DNA of 64,000 nt from Lachnospiraceae bacterium XBB1006 (lineage in GTDB: Bacteria > Bacillota > Clostridia > Lachnospirales > Lachnospiraceae), in contig FOXT01000007.1 of NCBI GenBank assembly GCA_900115795.1, positions 158,766 through 222,765 of the forward strand, written 5' to 3'. The notes under the pieces are model-generated. The model saw nothing but the letters and a program-made list of their open reading frames with translations, was not told the DNA's origin and did no database searches. The position numbers and the translations under genes were made by a program. Numbering within the stretch: the first letter of the stretch is position 1; each line of letters starts with the position of its first letter. Below are positions 53,166 through 63,946 of the stretch, in pieces.

Positions 53166-54515
53166 ATGAATCAGATTGAAACAAAATGGGATGATATTAA
53201 AAACTTTGTAAAAAATGAACTTGAACTTTCAGAAGTGGCCTTTAACACTTGGCTTAAGCCACTTGAAGTACACTCTGTAGAGGGAAATACGTTGTATATT
53301 CTTGTTCCTGGAGAACAAATGCTACTTAATTATATTAAAAAGAAATTTGAACTACAACTGAAAGTAGCTGTTGCAGAATTAACCGGAACAGAATATGACA
53401 TACACTTTATATTACCGGATGAGGCTAAATTTATGAATCAACCGGCTAAAGTTTTATCTGTAGAAGAAATAAATGAGAAAACCAACCTGAATCCAAACTA
53501 TACTTTTGAATCCTTTGTCGTTGGAAGTAATAATCGATTTGCGCATGCTGCATCTCTCGCAGTAGCGGAATCACCTGGAGAAGTGTATAATCCATTATTT
53601 ATCCACGGAGGCGTAGGACTTGGAAAAACACACTTGATGCACTCCATAGCACATTATATTCAGGCACATAATCCGTCTTTACGGGTTCTTTATGTTTCCA
53701 GCGAAACCTTTACAAATGAAGTAATTGATTCTATTCGTAATGGAAACAGTTCATCAATGTCAAAGTTTCGGGATAAATATCGAAATATTGATGTTTTATT
53801 AGTTGATGATGTTCAATTCATTATTGGTAAAGAAAGTACACAGGAAGAATTCTTCCATACATTTAACGAATTACACTTAGCTAAGAAGCAAATTATTTTA
53901 TCCTCAGATCGTCCTCCAAAGGAAATGGAAACATTGGAAGAAAGAATTCGATCACGATTTGAGTGTGGATTACTTGCGGATATTGGTGTACCAGATTATG
54001 AAACAAGAATGGCAATTTTACGGAGAAAGCAAGAAACAGATGGAACATCCATTGACGATGAAATTTTAGATTATATTGCAACGAATATCAAGTCCAATGT
54101 GCGTGAACTTGAAGGTGCTCTTAATAAGTTATTGGCCTTTGCTAATTTACAAAACACTAAGATTACATTAGAAATTGCGCAAAAGGAACTACAAAATATT
54201 ATATCACCAGACAAACCAAAAGAAATAACAGCGCAATTAATTATTGAAGTTGTTTCTGATCATTTCCAGATTTCCATGGATCAGATGATTTCTAAGAACC
54301 GTAGTTCTGAAATTGCGAGACCTAGACAAATTGCTATGTACTTATGTATGAATATGGTTTCAGAAGTATCTCTTGGATCCGTTGGAGCCCTTTTAGGAGG
54401 ACGTGATCATTCTACGATTATCCACGGTGTAAAGAAAATTGCCGATGAAATAGAAAAAGATGAAACAATGGCAGCTACCATTGAAACCATCAAAAAGAAA
54501 ATTAATCCAAGTTGA
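53166..54515 (+). CDS. dnaA: Chromosomal replication initiator DnaA
   Basis: This 449-residue initiator binds DnaA boxes and opens the origin. Domain I is about 1-85, a short variable domain II follows, and domain III (AAA+, about 110-330) has Walker A GGVGLGKTHL and Walker B LLVDDVQFI. Domain IV (about 340-449) carries the DNA-binding signature GGRDHSTIIHGVKKI. GGAAAGG precedes the ATG by 10 bases. An overlapping short ATG frame at 53158 ends within the dnaA start codon region. All motifs look intact. Confidence 0.98.
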   Translation: MNQIETKWDDIKNFVKNELELSEVAFNTWLKPLEVHSVEGNTLYILVPGEQMLLNYIKKKFELQLKVAVAELTGTEYDIHFILPDEAKFMNQPAKVLSVEEINEKTNLNPNYTFESFVVGSNNRFAHAASLAVAESPGEVYNPLFIHGGVGLGKTHLMHSIAHYIQAHNPSLRVLYVSSETFTNEVIDSIRNGNSSSMSKFRDKYRNIDVLLVDDVQFIIGKESTQEEFFHTFNELHLAKKQIILSSDRPPKEMETLEERIRSRFECGLLADIGVPDYETRMAILRRKQETDGTSIDDEILDYIATNIKSNVRELEGALNKLLAFANLQNTKITLEIAQKELQNIISPDKPKEITAQLIIEVVSDHFQISMDQMISKNRSSEIARPRQIAMYLCMNMVSEVSLGSVGALLGGRDHSTIIHGVKKIADEIEKDETMAATIETIKKKINPS

Positions 54516-54684
54516 TAAAGCTGTTAATGAAATGTGAAATATATGTGGAAGACATAGTTATAACATTTATGAAAAAATTGTGTCCACTTTTTTGTGAAGT
54601 TATTATGAACTTATAATTGACATATAAACGTACTTCTAAACGTCTAAAAGTGTTGAATATTCATGGAAAACATGACTTTTACAC

Positions 54685-54765
54685 ATATTCACAACTACTA
54701 CTACTATTACGATGAAATTGAAATTATATATATATTAATTTTATACTCGAAAGGAGTTATACACA
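54685..54765. other. oriC part 2: DnaA box, DnaA-trios and AT-rich unwinding region
   Basis: A DnaA box (ATATTCACA, 54685-54693) is followed after one base by CTA CTA CTA CTA TTA (54695-54709). Read on the complementary strand 3' to 5' these are GAT-GAT-GAT-GAT-AAT, five consecutive DnaA-trios, the element that guides DnaA onto single-stranded DNA. A strongly AT-rich stretch (54712-54748) follows, and a perfect DnaA box (TTATACACA, 54757-54765) lies just before dnaN. This looks like the unwinding element of a bipartite origin. Confidence 0.82.
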
Positions 54766-54770
54766 GCATT

Positions 54771-55880
54771 ATGAAATTGACATGTTCAAAAACAAATCTT
54801 CTTAAAGGAGTAAATATTGTATCCAAAGCAGTTCCTACAAGAACAAGTATGGCCATTCTTGAATGTATTCTAATTGATGCATCTGCTGATGAAATTAAAT
54901 TAACGGCAAATGATATGGAATTAGGAATTGAAACAATCATTGATGGTCAGATTCACGAAAGAGGCATCATCGCATTGGATGCAAAGATTTTCTCAGAGAT
55001 TGTGCGAAAATTACCGGATAATGAAGTAACCATACAAACAGATTCTTCATTTAAGACAGTAATAACTTGTGAGAAATCTAAATTCAATATTATTGGAAAG
55101 TCAGGAGAAGATTTTTCTTATCTTCCTAATATTGAAAAAAATGAACGACTTACCATTTCTCAGTTTACATTAAAAGAAGTAATTCGCCAGACAATTTTTT
55201 CGATTTCAGATAATGATAACAACAAATTAATGACTGGAGAATTATTTGATATTAATGAAAATGAACTAAAAGTTGTATCTTTGGATGGACATAGAATTTC
55301 TATTCGTAAGATTGAATTAAAACAAAGCTATCCTTCTAAAAAATTAGTAGTCCCCGGTAAAACATTGCAGGAAATAAGTAAAATTCTTACGGGTGGTTTA
55401 GAGGATGATATCAACATTTATTACACAAGTAATCACATTGTATTTGAATTTGATCAGACCGTTGTAGTTTCAAGATTAATTGAAGGCGACTATTTTAAAA
55501 TTGATCAAATGTTATCATCTGATTATGAGACAAAATTTAAAATCAACAAACGTGAGCTATTAAGTTCTATAGATCGTGCAACATTATTGGTTAAAGAAGG
55601 GGACAAAAAACCAATTATTATGAATGTATTAGAAGATAATATTGAGCTTAAAATTAATTCCTTTATTGGATCTATGAATGAAACAATTGATATAACCAAA
55701 GAAGGTAAAGATATAATGATTGGCTTTAATCCTAAATTTTTCATCGATGCACTGCGTGTTATTGATGAAGAAGAGGTAACGCTTTATATGGTGAATCCAA
55801 AGGCACCATGTTTTATAAAAGATGAAAAAGAGAGCTATATTTATTTAATTTTACCGGTTAACTTTAATGCTACAAACTAA
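54771..55880 (+). CDS. dnaN: DNA polymerase III beta subunit (sliding clamp)
   Basis: This 369-residue clamp encircles DNA and tethers the replicative polymerase. It starts MKLTCSKTNLLKGVNIVSKAV and has three clamp folds, ending in YIYLILPVNF. I chose the ATG at 54771 because it matches the family start; the frame is open 36 codons further upstream only because it runs through the DnaA-trio and AT-rich unwinding region. AAAGGAG lies 14 bases before this ATG, rather far, with a DnaA box between. Confidence 0.95.
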   Translation: MKLTCSKTNLLKGVNIVSKAVPTRTSMAILECILIDASADEIKLTANDMELGIETIIDGQIHERGIIALDAKIFSEIVRKLPDNEVTIQTDSSFKTVITCEKSKFNIIGKSGEDFSYLPNIEKNERLTISQFTLKEVIRQTIFSISDNDNNKLMTGELFDINENELKVVSLDGHRISIRKIELKQSYPSKKLVVPGKTLQEISKILTGGLEDDINIYYTSNHIVFEFDQTVVVSRLIEGDYFKIDQMLSSDYETKFKINKRELLSSIDRATLLVKEGDKKPIIMNVLEDNIELKINSFIGSMNETIDITKEGKDIMIGFNPKFFIDALRVIDEEEVTLYMVNPKAPCFIKDEKESYIYLILPVNFNATN

Positions 55881-55888
55881 GGAGAGCT

Positions 55889-56098
55889 ATGGAAGTTATT
55901 AAATTAAACGATGAATACATTAAACTTGGACAAGCTTTAAAGGCAGCGGGTCTGGTTGGATCAGGAGTCGAAGCAAAAATTGTAATATTAGATGAACTTG
56001 TGATGGTAAATGGCGAAGTAGAAACACGTCGCGGAAGAAAACTATATGATGGAGATGTTGTTTCTTTTAACGGAGAAACAATACAAATAGAACAATGA
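55889..56098 (+). CDS. S4-domain RNA-binding protein (YaaA type)
   Basis: This 69-residue protein is a single S4 domain, with KLGQALKAAGLVGSGVEAKI and VMVNGEVETRRGRKLYDGD. It is the small S4 protein normally found between dnaN and recF in Firmicutes, presumed to bind structured RNA; role unknown. Its stop codon overlaps the recF start (ATGA). Confidence 0.9.
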   Translation: MEVIKLNDEYIKLGQALKAAGLVGSGVEAKIVILDELVMVNGEVETRRGRKLYDGDVVSFNGETIQIEQ

Positions 56099-57189
56099 TT
56101 GTTAAATCAATAGAACTTTTTGATTTTAGAAATTACGAGTCATTAGATTTAAAGTTTGATGAGGGAGTCAACATTTTATACGGTGATAACGCCCAAGGAA
56201 AAACAAATATACTAGAAGCAATCTATATGAGTGGAACAACAAAATCCCATAGGGGAACGAAAGATAAAGAAACAATTCGTTTTGGGAAAGAAGAGGCTCA
56301 TATACGAACAATTGTGGAAAAACAGGGAAAAGAATATAAGATTGATATGCACATAAAAAAGCATAAGACGAAAGGAATTGCAATAAATCAAATGCCAATA
56401 AAAAAAGCATCTGATTTATTTGGGGTGTTAAATTTAATATTTTTTTCACCTGAAGATTTAAATATAATTAAGGATGGCCCGGCAGAAAGGCGGAGATTTC
56501 TTGATTTAGAACTGTGTCAATTGGATAAAATATATTTATATAATTTATCCAAGTACAATAAGGTGTTAAATCAGAGAAATAAATTGTTGAAAGACATATT
56601 CCAAAATCCGGAATTAAGAAATACTTTGGATATTTGGGATCAGCAGTTGATAACATATGGAACAAAAATTATACAAAGAAGGAAGCAATTTGTTGAAGAA
56701 CTTAATACAATTATTTTTGGAATTCATAAGAGATTATCTGGAAATAAAGAAGAATTATTTTTGTCCTATGAGCCGAATTGTACGGATGCATATTATCCAC
56801 AAAAATTATGTGAAGCAAGGGATAAGGATGAGAGATTTGGATCTACAAGTGTAGGACCACATCGAGATGACATATCGTTTCTTATAGGTAACATTGATAT
56901 TCGAAAGTATGGATCTCAAGGGCAGCAAAGAACGGCTGCATTATCCTTAAAGTTATCAGAAATAGAGTTAGTAAAAAAAATAATAGGTGATGAACCGGTT
57001 TTATTACTAGATGATGTATTATCAGAGCTAGATATCAACCGGCAAAATCAACTATTAAATAATTTATCCACAACACAAACAGTTATTACGTGTACGGGTT
57101 TGGATGAATTTATAAAGAATCGATTAAAAATAGACAAGGTTTTTCGTGTAACGGAAGGAATTGTTACAGAAGAACAACAGCTTAATTAG
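56095..57189 (+). CDS. recF: DNA replication and repair protein RecF
   Basis: This 364-residue SMC-like ATPase helps load RecA at gaps through RecOR. Walker A is GDNAQGKTNILEA near 30-42, the ABC signature region is SQGQQRTAALSLKL, and Walker B is PVLLLDDVLSELD. The start overlaps the S4 gene stop, so the two are coupled. Length and order are typical. Confidence 0.96.
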   Translation: MIVKSIELFDFRNYESLDLKFDEGVNILYGDNAQGKTNILEAIYMSGTTKSHRGTKDKETIRFGKEEAHIRTIVEKQGKEYKIDMHIKKHKTKGIAINQMPIKKASDLFGVLNLIFFSPEDLNIIKDGPAERRRFLDLELCQLDKIYLYNLSKYNKVLNQRNKLLKDIFQNPELRNTLDIWDQQLITYGTKIIQRRKQFVEELNTIIFGIHKRLSGNKEELFLSYEPNCTDAYYPQKLCEARDKDERFGSTSVGPHRDDISFLIGNIDIRKYGSQGQQRTAALSLKLSEIELVKKIIGDEPVLLLDDVLSELDINRQNQLLNNLSTTQTVITCTGLDEFIKNRLKIDKVFRVTEGIVTEEQQLN

Positions 57190-59118
<1,929 letters not shown>

Positions 59119-59150
59119 TGGCATAAGCAAATTTGTAAGGAGAAACTAGA

Positions 59151-61637
59151 ATGGAAGATAATATTTTTGACAAAATTCATGAAGTTGACTTAAAGAAAAC
59201 CATGGAAACATCCTACATTGACTATGCCATGAGTGTCATTGTTTCTCGTGCATTGCCAGATGTTAGAGATGGTTTAAAACCGGTGCAGCGTAGAGTGCTG
59301 TATTCTATGATTGAATTAAGTAATACATACGACAAGCCGCATCGTAAGTGTGCGCGTATTGTTGGAGATACCATGGGTAAATATCATCCGCATGGAGATT
59401 CTTCAATTTATGGAGCACTTGTTAACATGGCACAAGATTGGTCAACAAGATATACACTAGTTGATGGTCATGGTAATTTTGGTTCTGTGGATGGTGATGG
59501 AGCTGCAGCGATGCGATACACAGAAGCAAGACTTAGCAAGATTTCCATGGAAATGTTAGCGGATATTAATAAGAATACCGTCGATTTTATTCCAAACTTT
59601 GATGAAACAGAAAAAGAGCCGGTTGTATTACCGTCCCGTTTTCCAAATCTTTTGGTAAATGGAACAACAGGTATTGCAGTTGGTATGGCAACCAATATGC
59701 CGCCACATAACTTAAAAGAAGTTATAAAGGCCGTTATCAAGATTATTGATAATCGTATTCAAGAAAATAGAAAAACAGAAATAGAAGAAATTCTAGAAAT
59801 TATAAAGGGACCTGATTTTCCAACAGGTGGAGAAATCTTAGGAACCAGGGGAATTGAAGAGGCATATCGTACCGGTCGTGGAAAAATACGAGTTCGTGCA
59901 ATTACGAATATCGAACCTATGCAAAATGGAAAGAATCGTATTATTGTTACAGAACTTCCATATATGGTAAATAAGGCTCGTTTGATTGAAAAAATTGCGG
60001 AATTGGTGCGTGACAAGAAGATTGTTGGCATCACCGATTTACGTGATGAGTCGAATCGCCAAGGTATGAGAATTTGTATTGAATTACGAAAAGATGTAAA
60101 TCCAAATGTTATTTTAAATCAGCTATATAAACATACACAATTGCAAGATACATTTGGAGTTATAATGCTTGCTTTGGTAAATAATGAACCAAAGGTATTA
60201 ACAATTCTAGAAATATTGGATCATTATTTAAAACATCAAGAAGATGTAGTAACCAGAAGAACAAAGTTTGATTTGAATAAAGCAGAAGAACGTGCTCATA
60301 TTTTAGAGGGTTACTTAATTGCACTTGATAATATTGATGAAGTAATTTCTATTATTAGAAATAGCAAGACAGCACAAGAAGCAAAAACAAAATTAATGGA
60401 TCGTTTTACACTTTCTGAAACACAGGCACAAGCGATTGTAGATATGCGTTTGCGTGCACTGACCGGTTTGGAAAGAGAAAAAATCGAGAATGAATATGGT
60501 GAATTAAAGGAATTAATTAAACGATTGAAAGAGATTTTAGGCGATGAAAATGTACTATTAGGTGTCATAAAAGAAGAAATTGCTGAAATTGCCGAAAAAT
60601 ATGGAGATGATCGTCGTACTAAAATTGGATTTGATGAGTTCGATATAGCTATGGAAGACATGATTCCAAAGTCAGATGTGGTAATTACGATGACAAAACT
60701 TGGTTATATCAAGCGTATGAGTACAGAAAATTTCAAGAGCCAGAATCGTGGTGGTCGTGGAATTAAAGGTATGGAAACCATAGAAGATGATTATATTGTA
60801 GAAATGATGATGACAACAACACATCATTCTATTATGTTCTTTACCAATATGGGACGCGTATATCGGATGAAGGCTTATGAAATTCCAGAAGCGGGAAGAA
60901 CTGCACGAGGTACTGCAATTATCAATCTTTTACAATTGCAACCGGGAGAATCAATTACAAGCGTAATTCCAATTGATGAGTATGAAGATAATAAATTCTT
61001 ATTCATGGTAACTAAGAAAGGTATTGCAAAGAAAACGCCTTTAAAGGAATATGCAAATATTCGTAAGACAGGATTATTAGCAATTAATTTACGTGAAGAT
61101 GATGAATTAATTGAAGTGCAAATTACAGATAATACTAAGGATATTATTATGATCAGTAAATTTGGTCAATGTATCCGTTACCATGAAACAGATGTGAGAA
61201 GTACCGGAAGAACGTCCATGGGCGTTATTGGAATGAGTCTCGTGGATTTAGATGAAGTAGTGGCAATGCAAACGGATACACAGGGTGATGATATTCTAAT
61301 TGTAGCTGAAAAAGGTATTGGAAAACGAACTAATGTTAATGAGTTTAGCGCACAAAATCGCGGTGGTAAAGGTGTTAAATGTTATAAAATAACAGAAAAA
61401 ACTGGTAACCTTGTTGGTGCTAAAGCAGTAAACATTGATGATGAAATTATGATGATTACAACGGAAGGTATTATCATTCGTATGAAAGTGGATGGTATTG
61501 CAGAATATGGACGAGTGACTTCCGGAGTAAAACTAATAAATCTGGATGAAGGTGTTTCTGTAGCATCAATTGCAAAAGTAAAAGAAACAAAAGAGCTATA
61601 TGAACAGAAAGAAACATCAGAAGAAACTCAGGAGTAG
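59151..61637 (+). CDS. gyrA: DNA gyrase subunit A
   Basis: This 828-residue subunit cuts and rejoins DNA. The catalytic Tyr123 is in [11 protein letters not shown], and the C-terminal beta-pinwheel (about 510-810) has the GyrA-box-like QNRGGRG and QNRGGKG blocks. In the quinolone-binding region [12 protein letters not shown], Ser84 matches E. coli Ser83, but the position of E. coli Asp87 is Gly88. AGGAG precedes the ATG. The glycosyltransferase-like gene follows 6 bases after the stop. Confidence 0.97.
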   Translation: MEDNIFDKIHEVDLKKTMETSYIDYAMSVIVSRALPDVRDGLKPVQRRVLYSMIELSNTYDKPHRKCARIVGDTMGKYHPHGDSSIYGALVNMAQDWSTRYTLVDGHGNFGSVDGDGAAAMRYTEARLSKISMEMLADINKNTVDFIPNFDETEKEPVVLPSRFPNLLVNGTTGIAVGMATNMPPHNLKEVIKAVIKIIDNRIQENRKTEIEEILEIIKGPDFPTGGEILGTRGIEEAYRTGRGKIRVRAITNIEPMQNGKNRIIVTELPYMVNKARLIEKIAELVRDKKIVGITDLRDESNRQGMRICIELRKDVNPNVILNQLYKHTQLQDTFGVIMLALVNNEPKVLTILEILDHYLKHQEDVVTRRTKFDLNKAEERAHILEGYLIALDNIDEVISIIRNSKTAQEAKTKLMDRFTLSETQAQAIVDMRLRALTGLEREKIENEYGELKELIKRLKEILGDENVLLGVIKEEIAEIAEKYGDDRRTKIGFDEFDIAMEDMIPKSDVVITMTKLGYIKRMSTENFKSQNRGGRGIKGMETIEDDYIVEMMMTTTHHSIMFFTNMGRVYRMKAYEIPEAGRTARGTAIINLLQLQPGESITSVIPIDEYEDNKFLFMVTKKGIAKKTPLKEYANIRKTGLLAINLREDDELIEVQITDNTKDIIMISKFGQCIRYHETDVRSTGRTSMGVIGMSLVDLDEVVAMQTDTQGDDILIVAEKGIGKRTNVNEFSAQNRGGKGVKCYKITEKTGNLVGAKAVNIDDEIMMITTEGIIIRMKVDGIAEYGRVTSGVKLINLDEGVSVASIAKVKETKELYEQKETSEETQE

Positions 61638-61643
61638 AAGAAT

Positions 61644-62816
61644 ATGAAAAAAGGATTATTGCTTTTTTCAGGTGCTGTTGAAACCTTAGAGTTTTTCTCA
61701 GCCCAGCTTGCAATGTTGTACAAAAAAGATGGCTATGATATTTTTACTTATCGAATCGATAAGGAAAAAGAGGATTTTGAAGCGTTAAGAAGCTTTTTAT
61801 CTTTCCATGAGACATTGCTAGTAACCTTTAATTATATTGGTATGAGTGGCGAAGAATTTTTACAAGAGGGAAGAGACAATGTCTTTTCCCTTTTTCCGGT
61901 TAGAAAAAAAGTAATTCTTGTGGATCATCCAATTTATTATCACGACCAACTAACCATAACAAAAGAAGAAACTGAAGTATACTGTGTAGATGAAGATCAT
62001 GTTGACTATATTAAAACATATTATTCACAGATAAAAAATGTACGGTTTTTGCCATTAGCAGGAACGGAACTTGCCACAAAACATAAAACAATAAAAGAAA
62101 GAACAATTCCACTTTTATTTGCTGGAAATTATGTAAGAAAAGAACGATTATTATCCTATCTTACAGGGCTTAACCAGGATTATAAGGACTTTTATTATTC
62201 CATTGTAGAAGATTTGAAAAAAAATCCAGAACAGTCCATTCAATTTGTTATGGAAAATAGCCTGCTATCACTTTTCCCAAATGCTTCAAAAAAAGAATTG
62301 GCAGCAGCTATGCATGGCATGCTGTTCGTGGATTTATACATCCGTTCTTATTTTCGTGCAAAGGTTGTTAAGACCATTGCAGATGCAAAAATACCAATTT
62401 ATGTTATTGGTAAGGACTGGCAATACTTGAATGTGGAGCATCCAGAGTATATTCATATGCTGGGCAACGGATATGAAAATACGGAATTTTGTTTAAGGCA
62501 TATGGAGGAAACAAAGCTATCCTTAAATGTGATGCCTTGGTTTAAACGCGGCTTTCATGACCGGATTCCATCTTCCATGCTGCAAAAGGCGGTAAGTATT
62601 ACAGATTCCTCTGATTATATTTCAAATAATTTTATAGATAAAGAGGATTTACTTTTGTATTCTTTAAAGGAAATAGAAAAAATACCGGATTTGATTCATA
62701 GAGTATTAAAGGATGAGGAATATTTACAGAATATGGCCGAACAAAGTTATAAAAAAGCGAAAAAGAAACATACCTGGCAGCAAAGGTATGAAAAAATACA
62801 AAATACTACAAGTTAA
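61644..62816 (+). CDS. CgeB-like glycosyltransferase-family protein
   Basis: This 390-residue cytosolic protein has a C-terminal glycosyltransferase-like domain. IYVIGKDWQYL, LSLNVMPWFKRGFHDRIPSSMLQKA and TDSSDYI resemble the donor-binding region of the CgeB/GT1 group (second motif split in practice by a helix). The N-terminal half is a Rossmann-like domain. The substrate is unknown; CgeB in Bacillus takes part in spore-surface maturation. Its start is 6 bases after gyrA, with AGGAG overlapping the gyrA stop, so it is co-transcribed with gyrase. Confidence 0.65.
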   Translation: MKKGLLLFSGAVETLEFFSAQLAMLYKKDGYDIFTYRIDKEKEDFEALRSFLSFHETLLVTFNYIGMSGEEFLQEGRDNVFSLFPVRKKVILVDHPIYYHDQLTITKEETEVYCVDEDHVDYIKTYYSQIKNVRFLPLAGTELATKHKTIKERTIPLLFAGNYVRKERLLSYLTGLNQDYKDFYYSIVEDLKKNPEQSIQFVMENSLLSLFPNASKKELAAAMHGMLFVDLYIRSYFRAKVVKTIADAKIPIYVIGKDWQYLNVEHPEYIHMLGNGYENTEFCLRHMEETKLSLNVMPWFKRGFHDRIPSSMLQKAVSITDSSDYISNNFIDKEDLLLYSLKEIEKIPDLIHRVLKDEEYLQNMAEQSYKKAKKKHTWQQRYEKIQNTTS

Positions 62817-62840
62817 GCGATATTATAAAGTTATAGCAAA

Positions 62841-62865
62841 GGAGACCGGGGATTACTCGGTCTCC
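62841..62865. other. Hairpin after the glycosyltransferase-like gene
   Basis: GGAGACCG (62841-62848) pairs with CGGTCTCC (62858-62865) with a 9-base loop. It is followed by A residues, not T, on the plus strand, so it is not a standard terminator of the gyrase transcript. Confidence 0.55.
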
Positions 62866-62925
62866 AAAAAAATAAAAATAATTTACACACTTAACTTGAC
62901 AAACCCTTAAGAAACAAAACAGCTC

Positions 62926-63420
62926 ATGCACAAATGGAGCAGAGTGGCGGTGCAGTTCATTGCCTTTTTTCTTGCTCCATCCCTTTTTACCCAGGCATTC
63001 AGTGCAGTAAAAGCAGCAGCAGAAGCCATAGGAAAAGGAAATATAATTTCCACATCAGATTTTACAATACGTTTTAGAATCTTATGCGGAATCACATTTT
63101 TATTTGGCAGAATATGGCATAGCAGCAATTGTACTCTTATTTGTATTAGTGGGGATGGCAATAGAGGAACGTTTTTTTGCCGCTTCCTTTGTCCTATGGG
63201 TGCCATTTTTTCCTTATTACCGGAGCTTCCTTTTACGGCATTGCATCGGAATGAGAAAAATTGTTTAAAAAACTGTAGTGCCTGTCGAAAAAATTGTCCG
63301 GTGAGAATAAAGCTTGGAGAAGATAGCTTACAGTCCGGAGAATGTATTCGATGTGGCAGGTGCTTATTGACTTGTCCAAAAGAAAATATAAAAATAGGTA
63401 GAAGTTTTACAAAAAAATGA
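62926..63420 (+). pseudogene. Decayed NapH/polyferredoxin-type 4Fe-4S membrane protein
   Basis: The open frame of 164 residues has a hydrophobic start (about 8-35), a FFCRFLCPMGA motif and two ferredoxin cysteine sets (CLKNCSACRKNCP and CIRCGRCLLTCP). Residues about 60-83 (RIWHSSNC to DGNRG) read as nonsense, but the +1 frame there gives LAEYGIAAIVLLFVLVGMAIEE, a membrane helix (22 residues, quoted in two parts as LAEYGIAAIVLL and FVLVGMAIEE). So two shifts, near 63097-63105 and at the T run 63172-63178, cancel out. Full-length relatives are longer with more membrane helices, so a middle part may also be missing. No good ribosome binding site precedes the ATG. Confidence 0.6.
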
Positions 63421-63429
63421 AAATATTTA

Positions 63430-63458
63430 TTGACAATGGCACCCGTCTTTAGTATAAT
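63430..63458 (+). promoter_or_regulatory. tRNA-Ser promoter
   Basis: TTGACA (63430-63435) and TATAAT (63453-63458) are both perfect consensus with a 17-base spacer, about 50 bases before the tRNA. Confidence 0.85.
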
Positions 63459-63509
63459 ATGAATTGCGTTACGGCGCAGAATTTCATATGTAAAAGAAAT
63501 TCGGAACTT

Positions 63510-63597
63510 GCAGAAGTACTCAAGAGGCCGAAGAGGTGCCCCTGCTAAGGGTATAGGTCGGGTGACCGGCGCGAGGGTTCAAATCCCTCCTTCTGCG
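63510..63597 (+). tRNA. tRNA-Ser (GCT anticodon)
   Basis: The 88-base tRNA has acceptor stem GCAGAAG/CTTCTGC, anticodon stem TGCCC/GGGTA with loop CTGCTAA (anticodon GCT), a long variable arm typical of serine tRNAs, and T loop TTCAAAT. CCA is not encoded. Confidence 0.96.
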
Positions 63598-63601
63598 TCA
63601 A

Positions 63602-63623
63602 AGCAACTACGTTTGTAGTTGCT
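63602..63623 (+). terminator. tRNA-Ser terminator
   Basis: AGCAACTAC pairs with GTAGTTGCT around a 4-base loop, followed by a T run. Confidence 0.9.
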
Positions 63624-63656
63624 TTTTTTCTATAAAAATTAAGGAGGAGAATTATA

Positions 63657-63869
63657 ATGGAGCATTTGTGTAATGTTGCTACGTTAATCGAAGCAGATCG
63701 AATTCTTGCATTATTAGAAAGCAATGAAATCGCATGTTACAAAATGGAGAAGGGTTCTGGAAGCTATTTATCTATTACAACTGGGATGTCATTATATGGA
63801 TATGATATTTACGTAGATAAAGATAACATAGAAGATGCGAAAGCTTTGTTGGCGGAAGTTGAGAATTAG
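63657..63869 (+). CDS. DUF2007-like small protein
   Basis: This 70-residue protein reads LCNVATLIEADRILALLESNEI, split by a turn, followed by YGYDIYVDKDNIEDAKALLAE. That is the pattern of DUF2007, a small ferredoxin-like alpha/beta fold sometimes called a putative signal-transducing protein. Function is unknown. AAGGAGGAG lies before the ATG. It is monocistronic between tRNA-Ser and the strong promoter at the window end. Confidence 0.75.
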   Translation: MEHLCNVATLIEADRILALLESNEIACYKMEKGSGSYLSITTGMSLYGYDIYVDKDNIEDAKALLAEVEN

Positions 63870-63917
63870 CTTGTTTTAAGGGAAAGAAAAAAATATAATA
63901 AAAAGTGAAAAAAAGTG

Positions 63918-63946
63918 TTGACATAGATGGTCAAAGATGATATTAT
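63918..63946 (+). promoter_or_regulatory. Strong promoter at the window end, probably of an rRNA operon
   Basis: TTGACA (63918-63923) and TATTAT (63941-63946) have a 17-base spacer and an A-rich stretch just upstream resembling an UP element. No ORF follows in the last 54 bases. Near oriC such promoters usually drive 16S rRNA, but the gene lies outside the window, so that is inference. Confidence 0.6.

Noticed and set aside
54663-54770. N-terminal extension of DnaN
   Set aside because: The family begins at MKLTCSKTN, and the extension is translated origin DNA (trios and AT-rich tract).
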